Source: Patescibacteria group bacterium
Lineage (GTDB): Bacteria > Patescibacteriota > Saccharimonadia > Saccharimonadales > HK-STAS-PATE-42
Assembly (NCBI GenBank): GCA_030917805.1
Contig: JAUPUA010000014.1
Location: 1-11,689 of the forward strand
Direction of reading: 5' to 3'
DNA: 11,689 nt
Below, piece by piece: positions 1 to 6,157 of this stretch. The notes under the pieces are model-generated. The model was given only the letters and a program-made list of their open reading frames with translations, did no database searches and was not told where the DNA came from. Position numbers and translations under genes: made by a program. Every line of letters begins with the position of its first letter. Positions within the stretch are counted from its first letter, which is position 1.

Positions 1-1
1 C

Positions 2-478
2 TCCAGAGATAGGTTAGTAGACGAGTTTAATCTAGTAAAAAGCCTTGATTCAGGCGCACCTATAATTTTAAGCAGATCAAACAACTACGGAGGCTTTGCT
101 ATCGGTGAACCAAAGGCAGACATCTACGGAATTAGCATCTATCGCAAAGTATATAATCCAACATTTGGGTTCATTACTTATCCTTTCCCTGCTTGGTATT
201 ACGCATTCCTAGCACAAGGCCAACAGACCATAACAGGTAGACCAAGCATAGTTCACGAGTTCCAACTTGAGCCATGGCTCAAATCTGGAGAGATGAAAGA
301 TGCATCGATTGAAGAACAAAATAAGAGTATGAGCGTGGAAGATATTGAAAAGAATATCAACTTTGCCAAAAGAACTGGCATTAAAGAAGTTTATTTCTGG
401 GGTTCAGAATGGTGGTACTGGCGTCTTCAAAACGGCGACCCAACAATCTGGAATACTGTAAAAGAAAATCTAGAGTAA
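2..478 (+). CDS. Glycoside-hydrolase-like protein, C-terminal part (5' truncated by window edge)
   Basis: The open frame runs from the window edge to a TAA at 476-478, giving 158 residues without the N-terminus. A methionine at 293 exists, but the same frame is open all the way upstream with protein-like sequence, so the gene starts before the window. The fragment alternates strand and helix like the last part of a TIM-barrel glycosidase: DIYGISIYR (about 40-48), a tyrosine/tryptophan-rich stretch, then HEFQLEPW (85-92), resembling the end of a strand carrying a catalytic glutamate, and a final strand YFWGSEWWYWR (131-141). The abundance of Trp and Tyr fits a carbohydrate-binding cleft. Which of E86 or E90 would be catalytic cannot be decided here. 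The family (GH5- or GH39-like clan A) is inference from fold pattern only. The gene is followed 5 nt later by a SemiSWEET-like gene, so the two are probably cotranscribed. Confidence 0.6.
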   Translation, partial: SRDRLVDEFNLVKSLDSGAPIILSRSNNYGGFAIGEPKADIYGISIYRKVYNPTFGFITYPFPAWYYAFLAQGQQTITGRPSIVHEFQLEPWLKSGEMKDASIEEQNKSMSVEDIEKNINFAKRTGIKEVYFWGSEWWYWRLQNGDPTIWNTVKENLE

Positions 479-483
479 GTATC

Positions 484-759
484 ATGAAAAAGAACATAGT
501 AGCTAGACTTAATCAAAACGAAAAGATAATTAGCGTAATTGCATCTAGCCTAGGTGTCCTTGCATCACTTTCCTTTTTTGAAATAATATCTTCGAACCTA
601 AACGGCAATAGTAATATTTATATTCAACCAATTATCATAGGTATAAACGCAGCCTTCTGGAGCCTACACGCATTTATCAAAAGAGATTGGGCACTATTTA
701 TTCCAAACCTACTAGCAATAGTATTAGCTACGGTTGCAACAGCTACCGCCATAATGTAA
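484..759 (+). CDS. SemiSWEET-like small membrane protein (probable sugar transporter)
   Basis: This 91-residue protein starts at ATG 484, just after the preceding stop. The frame extends upstream to an ATG at 409, but that extension overlaps the upstream gene and reads as unrelated sequence, so 484 is preferred. Three hydrophobic segments are visible (about 16-36, 47-66, 70-90), as in SemiSWEETs, which dimerise to form a sugar uniporter in the inner membrane. The second and third segments match the family pattern: W59 and N75 are 16 residues apart, the spacing of the conserved Trp and Asn of the binding pocket. KRDW precedes the last helix, and the Asn lies in a PN pair. The first helix lacks the usual PQ motif, having SFFEII (30-35) where SFLPQV would be expected. 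The family call is from pattern memory, not a search; a substrate cannot be given. No Shine-Dalgarno is seen, so translation may be coupled to the upstream gene. Confidence 0.55.
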   Translation: MKKNIVARLNQNEKIISVIASSLGVLASLSFFEIISSNLNGNSNIYIQPIIIGINAAFWSLHAFIKRDWALFIPNLLAIVLATVATATAIM

Positions 760-765
760 TAGATT

Positions 766-1893
766 CTACTCTTCAGTAGGCTTATCTAATGATAACGGGT
801 CAACAGAAGGGCCCAAGCCAGTATCTTTACCAGATATCTTCATAACATCCTTATCAATCTTACCAAGTTCTTTATGAGCTTTATTGTAGTGGTTAACTGT
901 AGTTCCAAGAGATTTACCAAGGCTTTGCATAAAGCCTTCATAGGTGCCTATATGCCTTGCTAGGTCACCAACACGCTTTTGGATCTCTTTAGCTTGCTCT
1001 TCGATATGAAGGCTCCTAAGACCCTGTAATACAGTCTGAAGATAGGCCATAAAACTAGTTGGGCTTACAATAATGACTTTCTTATCTTGGAACGCATATT
1101 CCAATAAATCTCTTGCCTGAACACCACTCGCCCCAACCTTATTAACTAAAAGATCATAATAAATTGCTTCACTCGGTATAAACATAAAAGCAAAATCCAT
1201 AGTATCTTCTTTAGGGCGAATATACTTGGCAGTCTCATCAATACGCTTCTTAAGGTCTGCCTTAAACAAGTTAGCCAAAGCCTCGCGCTTATCTTTATCT
1301 TTTGCATCAATCAAACGATTATAGTTCTCTAGGCTGAACTTACTATCCACCGGAAGAACCTTACCATCTTGTAAAAAGACTACTGCATCAACCGTCTCAC
1401 CATTCTTAAATTTATACTGCAACTGGAACCTTCCCGGAGGCAGAACATTGGCAAGAACAGTTTCTAAGTGATACTCACCCAGTACTCCTCGCTGTTTAGG
1501 GTTCTGCAAAACATTCTGCAAAGTTTTAAGTTCACTAGTCACGTCCATAACCTGCTTATTTGCTTCATCTAACTTTGCTAGGCGCGTATTAACATCTGCA
1601 ATAATGTCTTGGGATTGTTTAAATTGCTTCTGGAATGTAGAACTCATCAAATCGTGATTCTTATCTAAACGATTATTAACTTGATCTCTCAGGCTCTCAT
1701 TTAAAACACCTAGCTTCTGCTCTAAAAATTGAATATCTTGCCTTAGGACCTCACTCTCTTTTGAGCTAGCACCTCCACCTTGAATCTCTGTTAACTTTTT
1801 CAAAACCAAAAAGCCTAGGATAAACATTCCCAGACCAATTGTCATAACCACGAGTATTAAATCTCCGCTCATATATAAGGTTAATTTTAGCAC
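766..1893 (-). CDS. rmuC: DNA recombination protein RmuC
   Basis: RmuC proteins limit DNA rearrangements at inverted repeats and carry a PD-(D/E)XK nuclease-like core. This 375-residue protein has the family architecture: an N-terminal membrane helix (about 10-31), a coiled coil rich in Gln, Lys and Leu (about 45-130), then the RmuC domain (about 131-340). Visible signature elements are RGVLGEYHLETVL (135-147, with E140), VDAVVFL (168-174, D169), PVDSKF (181-186, D183 and K185, fitting the D-x-K part of the nuclease motif) and FMFIPSEAIYYDLL (236-249). The C-terminal tail (about 350-375) is low-complexity and acidic. The longest frame starts at GTG 1893; ATG at 1872 (residue 8, MSGDLIL) is an equally good start and would still keep the membrane helix. 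It converges on the SemiSWEET-like gene with a 6-nt gap and diverges from the glycosyltransferase. Family assignment is firm, the start is not. Confidence 0.9.
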   Translation of the reverse strand: MLKLTLYMSGDLILVVMTIGLGMFILGFLVLKKLTEIQGGGASSKESEVLRQDIQFLEQKLGVLNESLRDQVNNRLDKNHDLMSSTFQKQFKQSQDIIADVNTRLAKLDEANKQVMDVTSELKTLQNVLQNPKQRGVLGEYHLETVLANVLPPGRFQLQYKFKNGETVDAVVFLQDGKVLPVDSKFSLENYNRLIDAKDKDKREALANLFKADLKKRIDETAKYIRPKEDTMDFAFMFIPSEAIYYDLLVNKVGASGVQARDLLEYAFQDKKVIIVSPTSFMAYLQTVLQGLRSLHIEEQAKEIQKRVGDLARHIGTYEGFMQSLGKSLGTTVNHYNKAHKELGKIDKDVMKISGKDTGLGPSVDPLSLDKPTEE

Positions 1894-1916
1894 TAAACTC
1901 TGCTAAAATCATAAGC
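1881..1916 (+). promoter_or_regulatory. Probable promoter of the glycosyltransferase gene
   Basis: The -10 box TAAAAT (1904-1909) is preceded by TGC, an extended -10, and lies 17 bp after a weak -35 match TTAATT (1881-1886). The predicted start near 1916 gives a leader of roughly 18 nt to the ATG at 1934. The box lies in the imperfect palindrome GCTAAAATCATAAGC (1902-1916). Sites are called by eye. Confidence 0.5.
1902..1916 (-). promoter_or_regulatory. Probable rmuC -10 region inside a palindromic element
   Basis: Read on the minus strand, the element is GCTTATGATTTTAGC. TATGAT (plus positions 1908-1913) matches a -10 box. The expected transcription start lies around 1900, which leaves a leader of about 7 nt before the GTG at 1893 or about 28 nt before the ATG at 1872. 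No convincing -35 box is seen. The same 15 bp serve the divergent glycosyltransferase promoter. Confidence 0.4.
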
Positions 1917-1933
1917 AGTATCTAAAGAGCATC

Positions 1934-3457
1934 ATGAACATCTATCTAATCTATGCCGTAGCCATATCTTCACTAAGCAGCCTGCTTGCTGCAATATTCT
2001 GCGCCCTTAAACCAAGCCTGGTATCTAGAGCGATTGTTTATACCTTTGCAACCCTAAACCTTAGTGCTATCTTCTGGCTATACAGCTACGGTCTTGGGAT
2101 AAGCACCTATACTTTATCAATCCTAATCATATTCTTGAGTATTAACTTTATTAGATACGGCTCATCGCGTATCGATAGAGGCACTATGGCTAACTCAATC
2201 TGGTTTAATACCGCATTACTACTGTTGGGACTTTCTTTAATATTCTCTCTAGAGATTCAACTAACTCAATTTCTGAACTTCAGTTTGTTTATAGATTCTG
2301 TTATCGGCATTAGTTTTGTCGGCTCAGTGACTGCGGCAGTTAATATTATTAGAACTATCGCTAAATCTCGCCTCTATAAAACACCTAAGCTTACTAGTGC
2401 TCAAAAGCCAACCGTAACTGTTGCGATTGCCGCAAGAAACGAAGATAAGGCTCTTAGTGAATGTCTCAATAATGTCTTAAGCTCAGATTACGAAAAGATG
2501 GAAGTTCTAGTTTTAGATGATTGCAGTACAGATGGCACCGGAAGTCTGATGCGTTTTTATGCCAACCACGGGGTTAGATTCATCTCGGGACAAGAGCCCC
2601 CGCTCGGCTGGCTAGGCCAGAACTGGACTTATGAAAGGCTACTACAAGAAGCAAGTGGAGAATATATTATGTTCCTTGGAGTCGACACCAAGATAAGTTC
2701 TAGAACCATTAGTAGAACAGTACAATTTGCTAAATTTTATACCTACAAGATGATTTCCGTACAACCAATGTTTCTACACCTAGATTTCTGGCCCCAGCTA
2801 CTTCAACCTCTACGACTCCTCTGGCAAACAACATTTAGAAGCCTTCTCAAACGTCCACCGGTCTCAGGCGGTCTATGGATGATAGAAAAAAAATCTTTAG
2901 AGGATTACGGCGGTTTCAAAGATTTAGCTAAAGTTGTTAATCCAGAAAAAAACCTCGCCACCCACTTATATACTTCCGATTCATACTTCTACGCTTTTGC
3001 TAATGCAGACGATGGGGTAATATCCAGAAAACGACTCACGAGCCTCTGGGATTCTGCCATCAGAAGCTACTACCCACACACCGGAAGGAACCCAGCCTTA
3101 GTCTGCTACACAATACTACTAACTCTAGCTGCACTCTTAGCACCAGCGCTAGGACTCTACCAAGCCATCACAACAGGACAGTACACAATAAGTGTAATTC
3201 TTGGAGTTATCGCATCTGTCATCTGGTGGATCTCACACTTGATATTAGTCACTAGAGTTAGCCCCAGCGGCTGGTTCTTGGCATTATTCAACTTGCCAAT
3301 TATGATCGTTGTAGAAGTCTTCCTAATTATTACCTCACTTTTCAAATATGAGTTCGGAGAGGTTAAATGGAAGGGACGAAATATTTGTTGGTTAGATAAA
3401 GAAGAACAGCTTAAATTAGACGCCTGGCAAAAGATGCAGCAAGATATTAAGTCATAG
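1934..3457 (+). CDS. Membrane-anchored family 2 glycosyltransferase (CrtQ/HpnI-like layout)
   Basis: This 507-residue protein should transfer a sugar from a nucleotide donor to a lipid or envelope acceptor at the cytoplasmic face of the membrane. The N-terminal third (about 1-140) has four or five hydrophobic segments. The GT-A domain begins at about 158: TVAIAARNE (162-170), VLVLDDCSTDGT (191-202, donor-binding DD), PPLGWLGQNW (222-231, typical of the CrtQ/HpnI type), FLGVDTKIS (247-255, metal-binding D251), and SGGLWMIEKK (311-320) followed by a GGF turn (326-328). Two or three membrane helices follow (about 388-470), then FGEVKWKGRNICW (474-486), which resembles the W-K-G-R motif that ends many membrane GT2 enzymes. 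The N-terminal domain is longer than usual for this group. Substrate unknown. ATG 1934 fits the short leader behind the promoter. It precedes the transketolase genes by 51 nt but a separate promoter lies between. Confidence 0.85.
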   Translation: MNIYLIYAVAISSLSSLLAAIFCALKPSLVSRAIVYTFATLNLSAIFWLYSYGLGISTYTLSILIIFLSINFIRYGSSRIDRGTMANSIWFNTALLLLGLSLIFSLEIQLTQFLNFSLFIDSVIGISFVGSVTAAVNIIRTIAKSRLYKTPKLTSAQKPTVTVAIAARNEDKALSECLNNVLSSDYEKMEVLVLDDCSTDGTGSLMRFYANHGVRFISGQEPPLGWLGQNWTYERLLQEASGEYIMFLGVDTKISSRTISRTVQFAKFYTYKMISVQPMFLHLDFWPQLLQPLRLLWQTTFRSLLKRPPVSGGLWMIEKKSLEDYGGFKDLAKVVNPEKNLATHLYTSDSYFYAFANADDGVISRKRLTSLWDSAIRSYYPHTGRNPALVCYTILLTLAALLAPALGLYQAITTGQYTISVILGVIASVIWWISHLILVTRVSPSGWFLALFNLPIMIVVEVFLIITSLFKYEFGEVKWKGRNICWLDKEEQLKLDAWQKMQQDIKS

Positions 3458-3464
3458 ATATTTT

Positions 3465-3477
3465 GCTATACTTAAGC
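3465..3477 (+). promoter_or_regulatory. Probable promoter of the transketolase genes
   Basis: GCTATACTTAAGC contains the -10 box TATACT (3467-3472), preceded by TTGC, an extended -10 form (TGn). The -35 region is not convincing. The predicted leader to the GTG at 3509 is about 30 nt. The 13-bp string differs at one base from the one at 5473-5485. Confidence 0.5.
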
Positions 3478-3508
3478 ATAAGCCAAATAGAAGAGTAGAC
3501 TTTTAAAA

Positions 3509-4357
3509 GTGCAAGATAAAACCCTCAAACAGTTAGAGAAACAGGCCGAGGCCATCCGCGAGAGCATTGTCGAAATGGTCGAGCATGCAGGCTCTGGCCA
3601 TATAGCAGGCCCTCTAGGCATGTCCGATATCATGACTGCTCTTTACTTCAGGATTATGCGCCACGATCCAAAAGATCCGACCTGGAGCGAGCGGGATATA
3701 TTCTTAATGAGTAACGGACACTGCGTACCGGTTCAGTACGCCACCATGGCTCATGCTGGCTACTTTGCAAAAAAAGAGCTCTTGACCTTACGTCAACTAG
3801 GCACGAGACTCCAAGGCCACCCAGAACGTGAAGCCCTCCCAGGGCTAGAGAATACTTCAGGACCACTTGGCTCTGGTCTATCTCAAGCCTGCGGAATAGC
3901 TCTCAGCCTAAAAATAGATCAAAATAAAAACCGCACAGTTTACATAACGGTAGGAGACGGTGAGCTCAACGAAGGCCAAAACTGGGAGGCTATCATGCTC
4001 GCTGCCAAGTACAACCTAGATAATATCGTAGCGATTGTTGATAGAAACAACATTCAAATTGATGGCCCAGCAGAACAGGTTATGCCGCTTGAGAGCTTGA
4101 AGGATAAGTGGGAATCCTTTAACTGGCACGTTCAAGAAATAGACGGGCACAATTTAGAGGCAATTATTGATGCCTGCGCAATGGCCAGAGCCGTATCTGG
4201 CAAGCCAAGCGTTATAATTGCCCATACCATACCTGGTAAAGGAGTCCATTTTATGGAGGGTGACTTCCGCTGGCATAGTGGTGCTCCGACACATCCTCAA
4301 GCTGAAGAAGCACTCCGCGATTTAAGATCTATGAGAGGTAAAATAATTTACGATTAA
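3509..4357 (+). CDS. Transketolase, N-terminal (thiamine diphosphate binding) subunit
   Basis: Together with the next gene it forms a split transketolase, moving two-carbon ketol units between sugar phosphates in the non-oxidative pentose phosphate pathway in the cytoplasm. The 282 residues correspond to the N-terminal Pyr/PP-binding third of a full-length enzyme. Visible motifs: EHAGSGHIAG (25-34, H31), LMSNGHCVPVQY (66-77, H71), LQGHPE (101-106, H104), TSGPLGSGLSQACG (116-129), and the thiamine diphosphate/Mg signature GDGELNEGQNWE (149-160) closing with DRNNIQIDG (178-186). GKGVHFMEG (243-251) and the RWHSG near the end fit the substrate channel. The start is GTG 3509; no ATG lies before residue 23, and the N-terminal helix KQAEAIRESIVEMVEHAGSGH has the expected length. 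No Shine-Dalgarno is visible. The C-terminal half starts after a 4-nt gap. Confidence 0.9.
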   Translation: MQDKTLKQLEKQAEAIRESIVEMVEHAGSGHIAGPLGMSDIMTALYFRIMRHDPKDPTWSERDIFLMSNGHCVPVQYATMAHAGYFAKKELLTLRQLGTRLQGHPEREALPGLENTSGPLGSGLSQACGIALSLKIDQNKNRTVYITVGDGELNEGQNWEAIMLAAKYNLDNIVAIVDRNNIQIDGPAEQVMPLESLKDKWESFNWHVQEIDGHNLEAIIDACAMARAVSGKPSVIIAHTIPGKGVHFMEGDFRWHSGAPTHPQAEEALRDLRSMRGKIIYD

Positions 4358-4361
4358 CCCT

Positions 4362-5315
4362 ATGTCAGATAATAAGATTCTTGAAGAACCAATCAAAAAC
4401 GGCTTTGGAAAAGGCCTAGCCAAAGCAGCCCAAGAGGATTCAAACATCGTAGCCCTCTGTGCTGACTTAACCGAAAGCACTCAAATTAGCTTGTTCAAAA
4501 AAGAATTTCCCGAAAGGTTTATCGAAGTTGGGGTCGCTGAGCAGAATCTAGTATCCGTAGCCAGCGGAATGGCCAAAATGAACAAGATCCCATTCATTAG
4601 CAGCTATGCAGCATTCTGCCCAGGGAGGTCTTGGGAACAAATCAGAACCACGATCTGTATTAATAATCAAAATGTCAAGATAGTTGGCTCGCACGCAGGG
4701 CTAGGGGTAGGTCCAGACGGTGCAACCCATCAGGCCCTAGAAGACATCGCGCTAATGCGAGTTCTGCCCAACATGCAAGTCTTTGCACCAGCAGATTCAA
4801 CCGAAGCTCAAAAGATCACTATAGCAATTGCTAAAACTAAAAGCCCGAGCTATATAAGACTGTCAAGACAACCGGTACCAACATTTACTAAGCAAGCAGG
4901 TGAGTTTAAGATCGGTGAAGGGGTAAGACTCAAAGAAGGACATCAAATTACCATCTTAAGCACAGGGACAGCCACCTGGCATGCACTCCAGGCCGGATTA
5001 AAACTTAAAGAAGAAGGAATCGACGCAGAAGTCCTACATTTCCCAACCATCAAACCATTGGACAGAAAAATGATTATAGAATCAGCAAAAAAAACTAAAA
5101 GGTTTATCACAGTAGAAGACCACCAGATAGCTGGTGGGTTTGGCTCAGCAGTAGCAGAAGTAGTCTCAGAAGAATTCCCAATACCTACAATAAGAGTTGG
5201 CGTAGAGGATAAGTTCGGCCAAAGCGGAACCCCAGATGAGCTATTTAGACTTTACGGTATAACTAGCACCAACATAATAAAAAAGGCACATCAACTTATC
5301 AAAAAAACTAGTTAA
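4362..5315 (+). CDS. Transketolase, C-terminal (pyrimidine-binding and C-terminal domain) subunit
   Basis: This second half of the split enzyme has 317 residues. It holds the central pyrimidine-binding domain (about 10-175) and the C-terminal domain (about 190-317). The catalytic glutamate that activates thiamine diphosphate is in FIEVGVAEQNLV (53-64, E60). Others visible are SYAAFCPGRSWEQIR (81-95), GLGVGPDGATHQALED (113-128), FAPADSTEA (141-149), YIRLSRQPVP (164-173) with the phosphate-binding arginine region, VEDHQIAGGFGSAV (251-264), and FGQSGTPDELF (285-295). The active site forms between the two chains, so both genes must be made together; the 4-nt spacing and absent Shine-Dalgarno suggest coupled translation. 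Split transketolases are known in archaea and several bacterial lineages. Its 1-deoxyxylulose-5-phosphate synthase relatives have a similar fold, but the split at this point and the motifs favour transketolase. Confidence 0.9.
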   Translation: MSDNKILEEPIKNGFGKGLAKAAQEDSNIVALCADLTESTQISLFKKEFPERFIEVGVAEQNLVSVASGMAKMNKIPFISSYAAFCPGRSWEQIRTTICINNQNVKIVGSHAGLGVGPDGATHQALEDIALMRVLPNMQVFAPADSTEAQKITIAIAKTKSPSYIRLSRQPVPTFTKQAGEFKIGEGVRLKEGHQITILSTGTATWHALQAGLKLKEEGIDAEVLHFPTIKPLDRKMIIESAKKTKRFITVEDHQIAGGFGSAVAEVVSEEFPIPTIRVGVEDKFGQSGTPDELFRLYGITSTNIIKKAHQLIKKTS

Positions 5316-5340
5316 ACCTATTAGGGTAAGATGTTATAAT
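5312..5340 (+). promoter_or_regulatory. Promoter of tRNA-His
   Basis: A perfect -10 box TATAAT (5335-5340), preceded by TGT as an extended -10, lies exactly 17 bp after the -35 candidate TTAAAC (5312-5317), which overlaps the transketolase stop codon. Transcription would start near 5347, about 12 nt before the tRNA. Confidence 0.65.
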
Positions 5341-5358
5341 ATATCTAAGAAAAGTCAT

Positions 5359-5436
5359 GGCGGGCTTAGCTCAGTTGGTTAGAGCGCCGGGTTGTGGTTC
5401 CGGAGGTCGTGGGTTCAATCCCCATAGCTCGCCCCA
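5359..5436 (+). tRNA. tRNA-His (anticodon GTG)
   Basis: The sequence folds into a full cloverleaf. The acceptor stem GCGGGCT (5360-5366) pairs with AGCTCGC (5426-5432), including one G-U pair. The D stem is GCTC/GAGC. The anticodon stem CCGGG/TCCGG encloses the loop TTGTGGT, giving anticodon GTG (His). The T stem GTGGG/CCCAT encloses TTCAATC. An extra G at 5359 faces C at 5433, the G-1:C73 pair that histidyl-tRNA synthetase needs, so G-1 is encoded in the gene. The 3' CCA is also encoded (5434-5436). It has its own promoter and no other tRNA beside it. Confidence 0.97.
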
Positions 5437-5451
5437 GTATATAAACCGAAT

Positions 5452-5485
5452 TTGAATAGATTGCATATTTAAGCTAAACTTAAGC
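5452..5485 (+). promoter_or_regulatory. Promoter of the TPR gene
   Basis: The -35 TTGAAT (5452-5457) and -10 TAAACT (5475-5480) are 17 bp apart. The -10 sits in GCTAAACTTAAGC (5473-5485). The start near 5487 would leave a leader of only about 7 nt before ATG 5494, so the mRNA is nearly leaderless. Confidence 0.6.
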
Positions 5486-5493
5486 CTTATAGT

Positions 5494-6108
5494 ATGAACG
5501 ATCTCTTAGTATTTATTGCCATATTTGTTATAAGCCTCTGGTTGCTAGCAAGGCCAGTTGTTGCAGAAAGCCAATCTGGTAATATTATGCAGGGCCAGCT
5601 TAAAAGACTTTGGCAGGATGCTCACCAGAATCTAGTTCAAAATGATGTCAGCAGAGCAGAAAGATCGCTTCTAGCCCTACTTAAGTTAGATGTACGCAAT
5701 GTTGGGGCCTACAATCGTCTTGGTATCATTTACGCAAAGCAGGGGCTTAAAAAAGAGGCCATAGAGTGCTTTGAGATTAGTAGTAGTATAGAGACTAACG
5801 CCAGTATTCTGCATAACTTAGCCTTAGTCTATTACAATGACAGACAGTATGAAAAAGCTGCCCGAGCATTTGAACACGCCATAGAAAAAGATCCCGAGAA
5901 TCCAACTCGTCATATTGCCCTAGCTAAAGCTCTCGAGCGGATGGAAGAGCCAAAGGCCGCCATCAAAGAGCTTGAAAAAGCCCACAAGCTTAGCCCGGGT
6001 TCTCAGGGTTCATCGATGCTAGCAAACGCCTACAGACAAATTGGTGCTCCAGATCTAGCCGAAGAGGTTGAAAAAGAAAGCAAAGTACTAAAACAAGTCA
6101 AAGCTTAG
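5494..6108 (+). CDS. Membrane-anchored tetratricopeptide repeat protein
   Basis: This 204-residue protein has one N-terminal hydrophobic segment (about 4-24, LLVFIAIFVISLWLLA), acting as an uncleaved anchor or signal. The rest is helical repeats: a first helix pair (about 36-69), clear TPR units at about 70-103 (AYNRLGIIYAKQGLKKEAIE), 104-136 (LHNLALVYYNDRQYEKAARA) and 137-170 (ALAKALERMEEPKAAIKELE), and a partial final unit (171-195). The spacing of 34 residues and the small residues at positions 8, 20 and 27 of each unit match TPRs, which serve as protein-binding scaffolds. The partner is unknown; a role in envelope assembly is only a guess from the anchor. ATG 5494 is supported by the promoter just upstream. 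It faces the next gene tail to tail with 49 nt between; I see no strong terminator hairpin there. Confidence 0.85.
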   Translation: MNDLLVFIAIFVISLWLLARPVVAESQSGNIMQGQLKRLWQDAHQNLVQNDVSRAERSLLALLKLDVRNVGAYNRLGIIYAKQGLKKEAIECFEISSSIETNASILHNLALVYYNDRQYEKAARAFEHAIEKDPENPTRHIALAKALERMEEPKAAIKELEKAHKLSPGSQGSSMLANAYRQIGAPDLAEEVEKESKVLKQVKA

Positions 6109-6157
6109 AAGACATCAAGTACGATACTAACGCTATTTTTACCAAAATTACTTAAGT

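Noticed and set aside
293..478. Independent 61-residue gene starting at ATG 293
   Set aside because: The frame is open back to the window edge with consistent protein sequence, so this is an internal methionine of a longer gene.
409..483. N-terminal extension of the SemiSWEET-like gene to ATG 409
   Set aside because: It would overlap the upstream coding region in another frame and adds a polar, basic, non-conserved-looking stretch before a normal start.
4340..4370. Frameshift or assembly error splitting transketolase
   Set aside because: The break is at a natural domain boundary, both chains have complete ends, and the 4-nt gap with a new ATG matches known split enzymes.
6109..6157. Bidirectional intrinsic terminator between the convergent TPR and propeller-like genes
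   Set aside because: Only a weak imperfect complementarity and a run of five T are present; no stable GC-rich stem is seen.
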